5,953 bases of DNA from Rikenellaceae bacterium (GTDB lineage: Bacteria > Bacteroidota > Bacteroidia > Bacteroidales > Rikenellaceae): positions 1 through 5,953 of the forward strand of contig JAJBVJ010000140.1 in assembly GCA_020859875.1 (NCBI GenBank), in the 5' to 3' direction. The notes below the pieces were generated by a model. The model ran no database searches and had not been told where the DNA came from. It saw nothing but the letters and a program-made list of their open reading frames with translations. Positions 5,135-5,953 of this stretch are shown here, one piece after another. The position numbers were made by a program, and so were the translations under genes. The number at the start of each line of letters is the position of its first letter. Position 1 is the first letter of the stretch.

Positions 5135-5953
5135 TTACCGGTTGCCGTACATTTTCCCGTAATATTCCAAATAGTCTCCGCTGGTTACACTTTCGAGCCA
5201 TCGGCCATTTTCGAGATACCACTCGACTGTCTTTTCGAGTCCCTGCCGGAAGGGGGTTGCAGGGCTCCAGCCGAGCTCGCGGTTAATCTTCGAATAGTCG
5301 ATTGCGTATCGCAGATCGTGTCCGCTGCGGTCTTTCACGAAGGAGATCAGCTCTTCGGGTCGCCTCTTCGGGCGGCCGAGTTGCCGGTCGGTAATTTCTA
5401 TGAGCGCTCTTATAACATCGATATTGCTGATCTCGCATCCTCCGCCGATATTATATGTCTCCCCGATGATGCCCTGGCACATTATAAGGTCGATGGCACG
5501 GGCATGGTCTTCCACATAGAGCCAGTCGCGTATATTTTCCCCCGTGCCGTATACCGGGATCGGTTTGTTTTTGCGGATATTGTTTATCGCCAGCGGGATC
5601 AATTTCTCGGGGAACTGGTACGGGCCGTAATTGTTTGAGCAGTTGCTGATAATGACCGGCATACCGTAAGTCTCCCCGAAGGCCCTTACGAAATGGTCGG
5701 AAGACGCCTTGCTTGCCGAATAGGGACTGCGCGGGCAGTAGGGGGTCGATTCGGTAAACGGGTGATCGGTGAAACCGAGCGATCCGTAGACCTCGTCGGT
5801 CGATATATGGTAGAAGAGTTTACCGACGAAATCCCGTTTCCAGGCATCCTTGGCCGTATGGAGCAACGTTAGGGTTCCCATTACATTGGTGAGGTCGAAG
5901 CCAGGCGGGGCGGAGCTACGCCGGTCGACATGGCTCTCGGGAGAATGATTGAG
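5135..5953 (-). CDS. rmlB: dTDP-glucose 4,6-dehydratase RmlB/RfbB (N-terminus missing)
   Basis: The C-terminal 272 residues of an NAD-dependent short-chain dehydrogenase-type (extended SDR) sugar dehydratase, open at the right window edge. It converts dTDP-glucose to dTDP-4-keto-6-deoxyglucose, an early step to dTDP-rhamnose and other deoxysugars for surface polysaccharides. The catalytic STDEVYG has Thr52, Asp53 and Glu54 of the fragment, and the YxxxK pair is Tyr78 and Lys82 in PYSASK, with the same Asp-to-Tyr spacing (25) as E. coli RmlB. NNYGPYQFPEKLIPLA and YGTGENIRDWLYVEDHARAI are highly characteristic of the family. By that alignment about 80 N-terminal residues, including the GxxGFIG nucleotide loop, are outside the window. 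The ATG at 5881 is internal, not the start: the frame continues to 5953 with the family motif ESHVDR. The stretch just after ESHVDR departs from the family. Partner rml genes are not visible; if present they would lie to the right. Confidence 0.95.
   Translation of the reverse strand, partial: LNHSPESHVDRRSSAPPGFDLTNVMGTLTLLHTAKDAWKRDFVGKLFYHISTDEVYGSLGFTDHPFTESTPYCPRSPYSASKASSDHFVRAFGETYGMPVIISNCSNNYGPYQFPEKLIPLAINNIRKNKPIPVYGTGENIRDWLYVEDHARAIDLIMCQGIIGETYNIGGGCEISNIDVIRALIEITDRQLGRPKRRPEELISFVKDRSGHDLRYAIDYSKINRELGWSPATPFRQGLEKTVEWYLENGRWLESVTSGDYLEYYGKMYGNR

Noticed and set aside
5135..5881. rmlB starting at the ATG at 5881
   Set aside because: That Met is internal in the TNVMGTLTLL motif, and the frame continues upstream with ESHVDR to the window edge.

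Overview
The window looks like chromosomal DNA from a member of the Bacteroidota, most likely order Bacteroidales. Four things point there. Matches to the Bacteroidetes -7 promoter element TAnnTTTG lie before bioB, bioD, the DUF1573 gene and the lipoprotein gene. Shine-Dalgarno sites are weak or absent. There is a lipoprotein whose Cys is followed by SDDDD, the surface-export signal described in this phylum, and a secreted DUF1573 protein. The base composition looks balanced to slightly GC-rich, which would suit a group such as Rikenellaceae, but I cannot fix the genus.

Layout, left to right. (1) Positions 1-408, minus strand: the first 136 codons of a GltD-type iron-sulfur flavoprotein, cut by the window edge. 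(2) 479-1360, minus: its partner, a FAD/NAD-binding [2Fe-2S] reductase subunit. Together the two look like NfnA and NfnB, the electron-bifurcating NADH-dependent ferredoxin:NADP+ oxidoreductase. (3) 1385-2494, minus: a secreted protein with one clear DUF1573 domain and two related beta repeats. (4) 2556-3515, minus: bioB, biotin synthase. (5) 3626-4300, plus: bioD, dethiobiotin synthetase, divergent from bioB. (6) 4404-5060, plus: an acidic, probably surface-exposed lipoprotein of unknown function. (7) A strong hairpin terminator at 5079-5107. (8) 5135-5953, minus: rmlB/rfbB, dTDP-glucose 4,6-dehydratase, lacking its N-terminus at the window edge.

How the genes work together. BioD makes dethiobiotin and BioB inserts sulfur to make biotin, so the divergent pair catalyses the last two steps of biotin synthesis from a shared 110-bp control region. 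Two TAnnTTTG elements lie back to back in that region, one per strand. On the minus strand bioB, the DUF1573 gene, nfnA and nfnB follow each other with gaps of about 61, 24 and 70 bp, so read-through is possible. The DUF1573 gene also has its own candidate promoter. NfnAB balances NADH, NADPH and reduced ferredoxin pools. Its link to BioB, a radical SAM enzyme that needs low-potential electrons, is suggestive but unproven. RmlB belongs to nucleotide-sugar (dTDP-rhamnose type) synthesis and is unrelated to the rest.

I see no RNA genes, insertion sequences, CRISPR arrays or attachment sites. The most interesting points are the Ser in place of an auxiliary-cluster Cys in BioB, the overlapping divergent bio promoters with two dyads, and odd residues in RmlB at the window end that may be sequencing errors. 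I found no clear evidence of a wholly new system.
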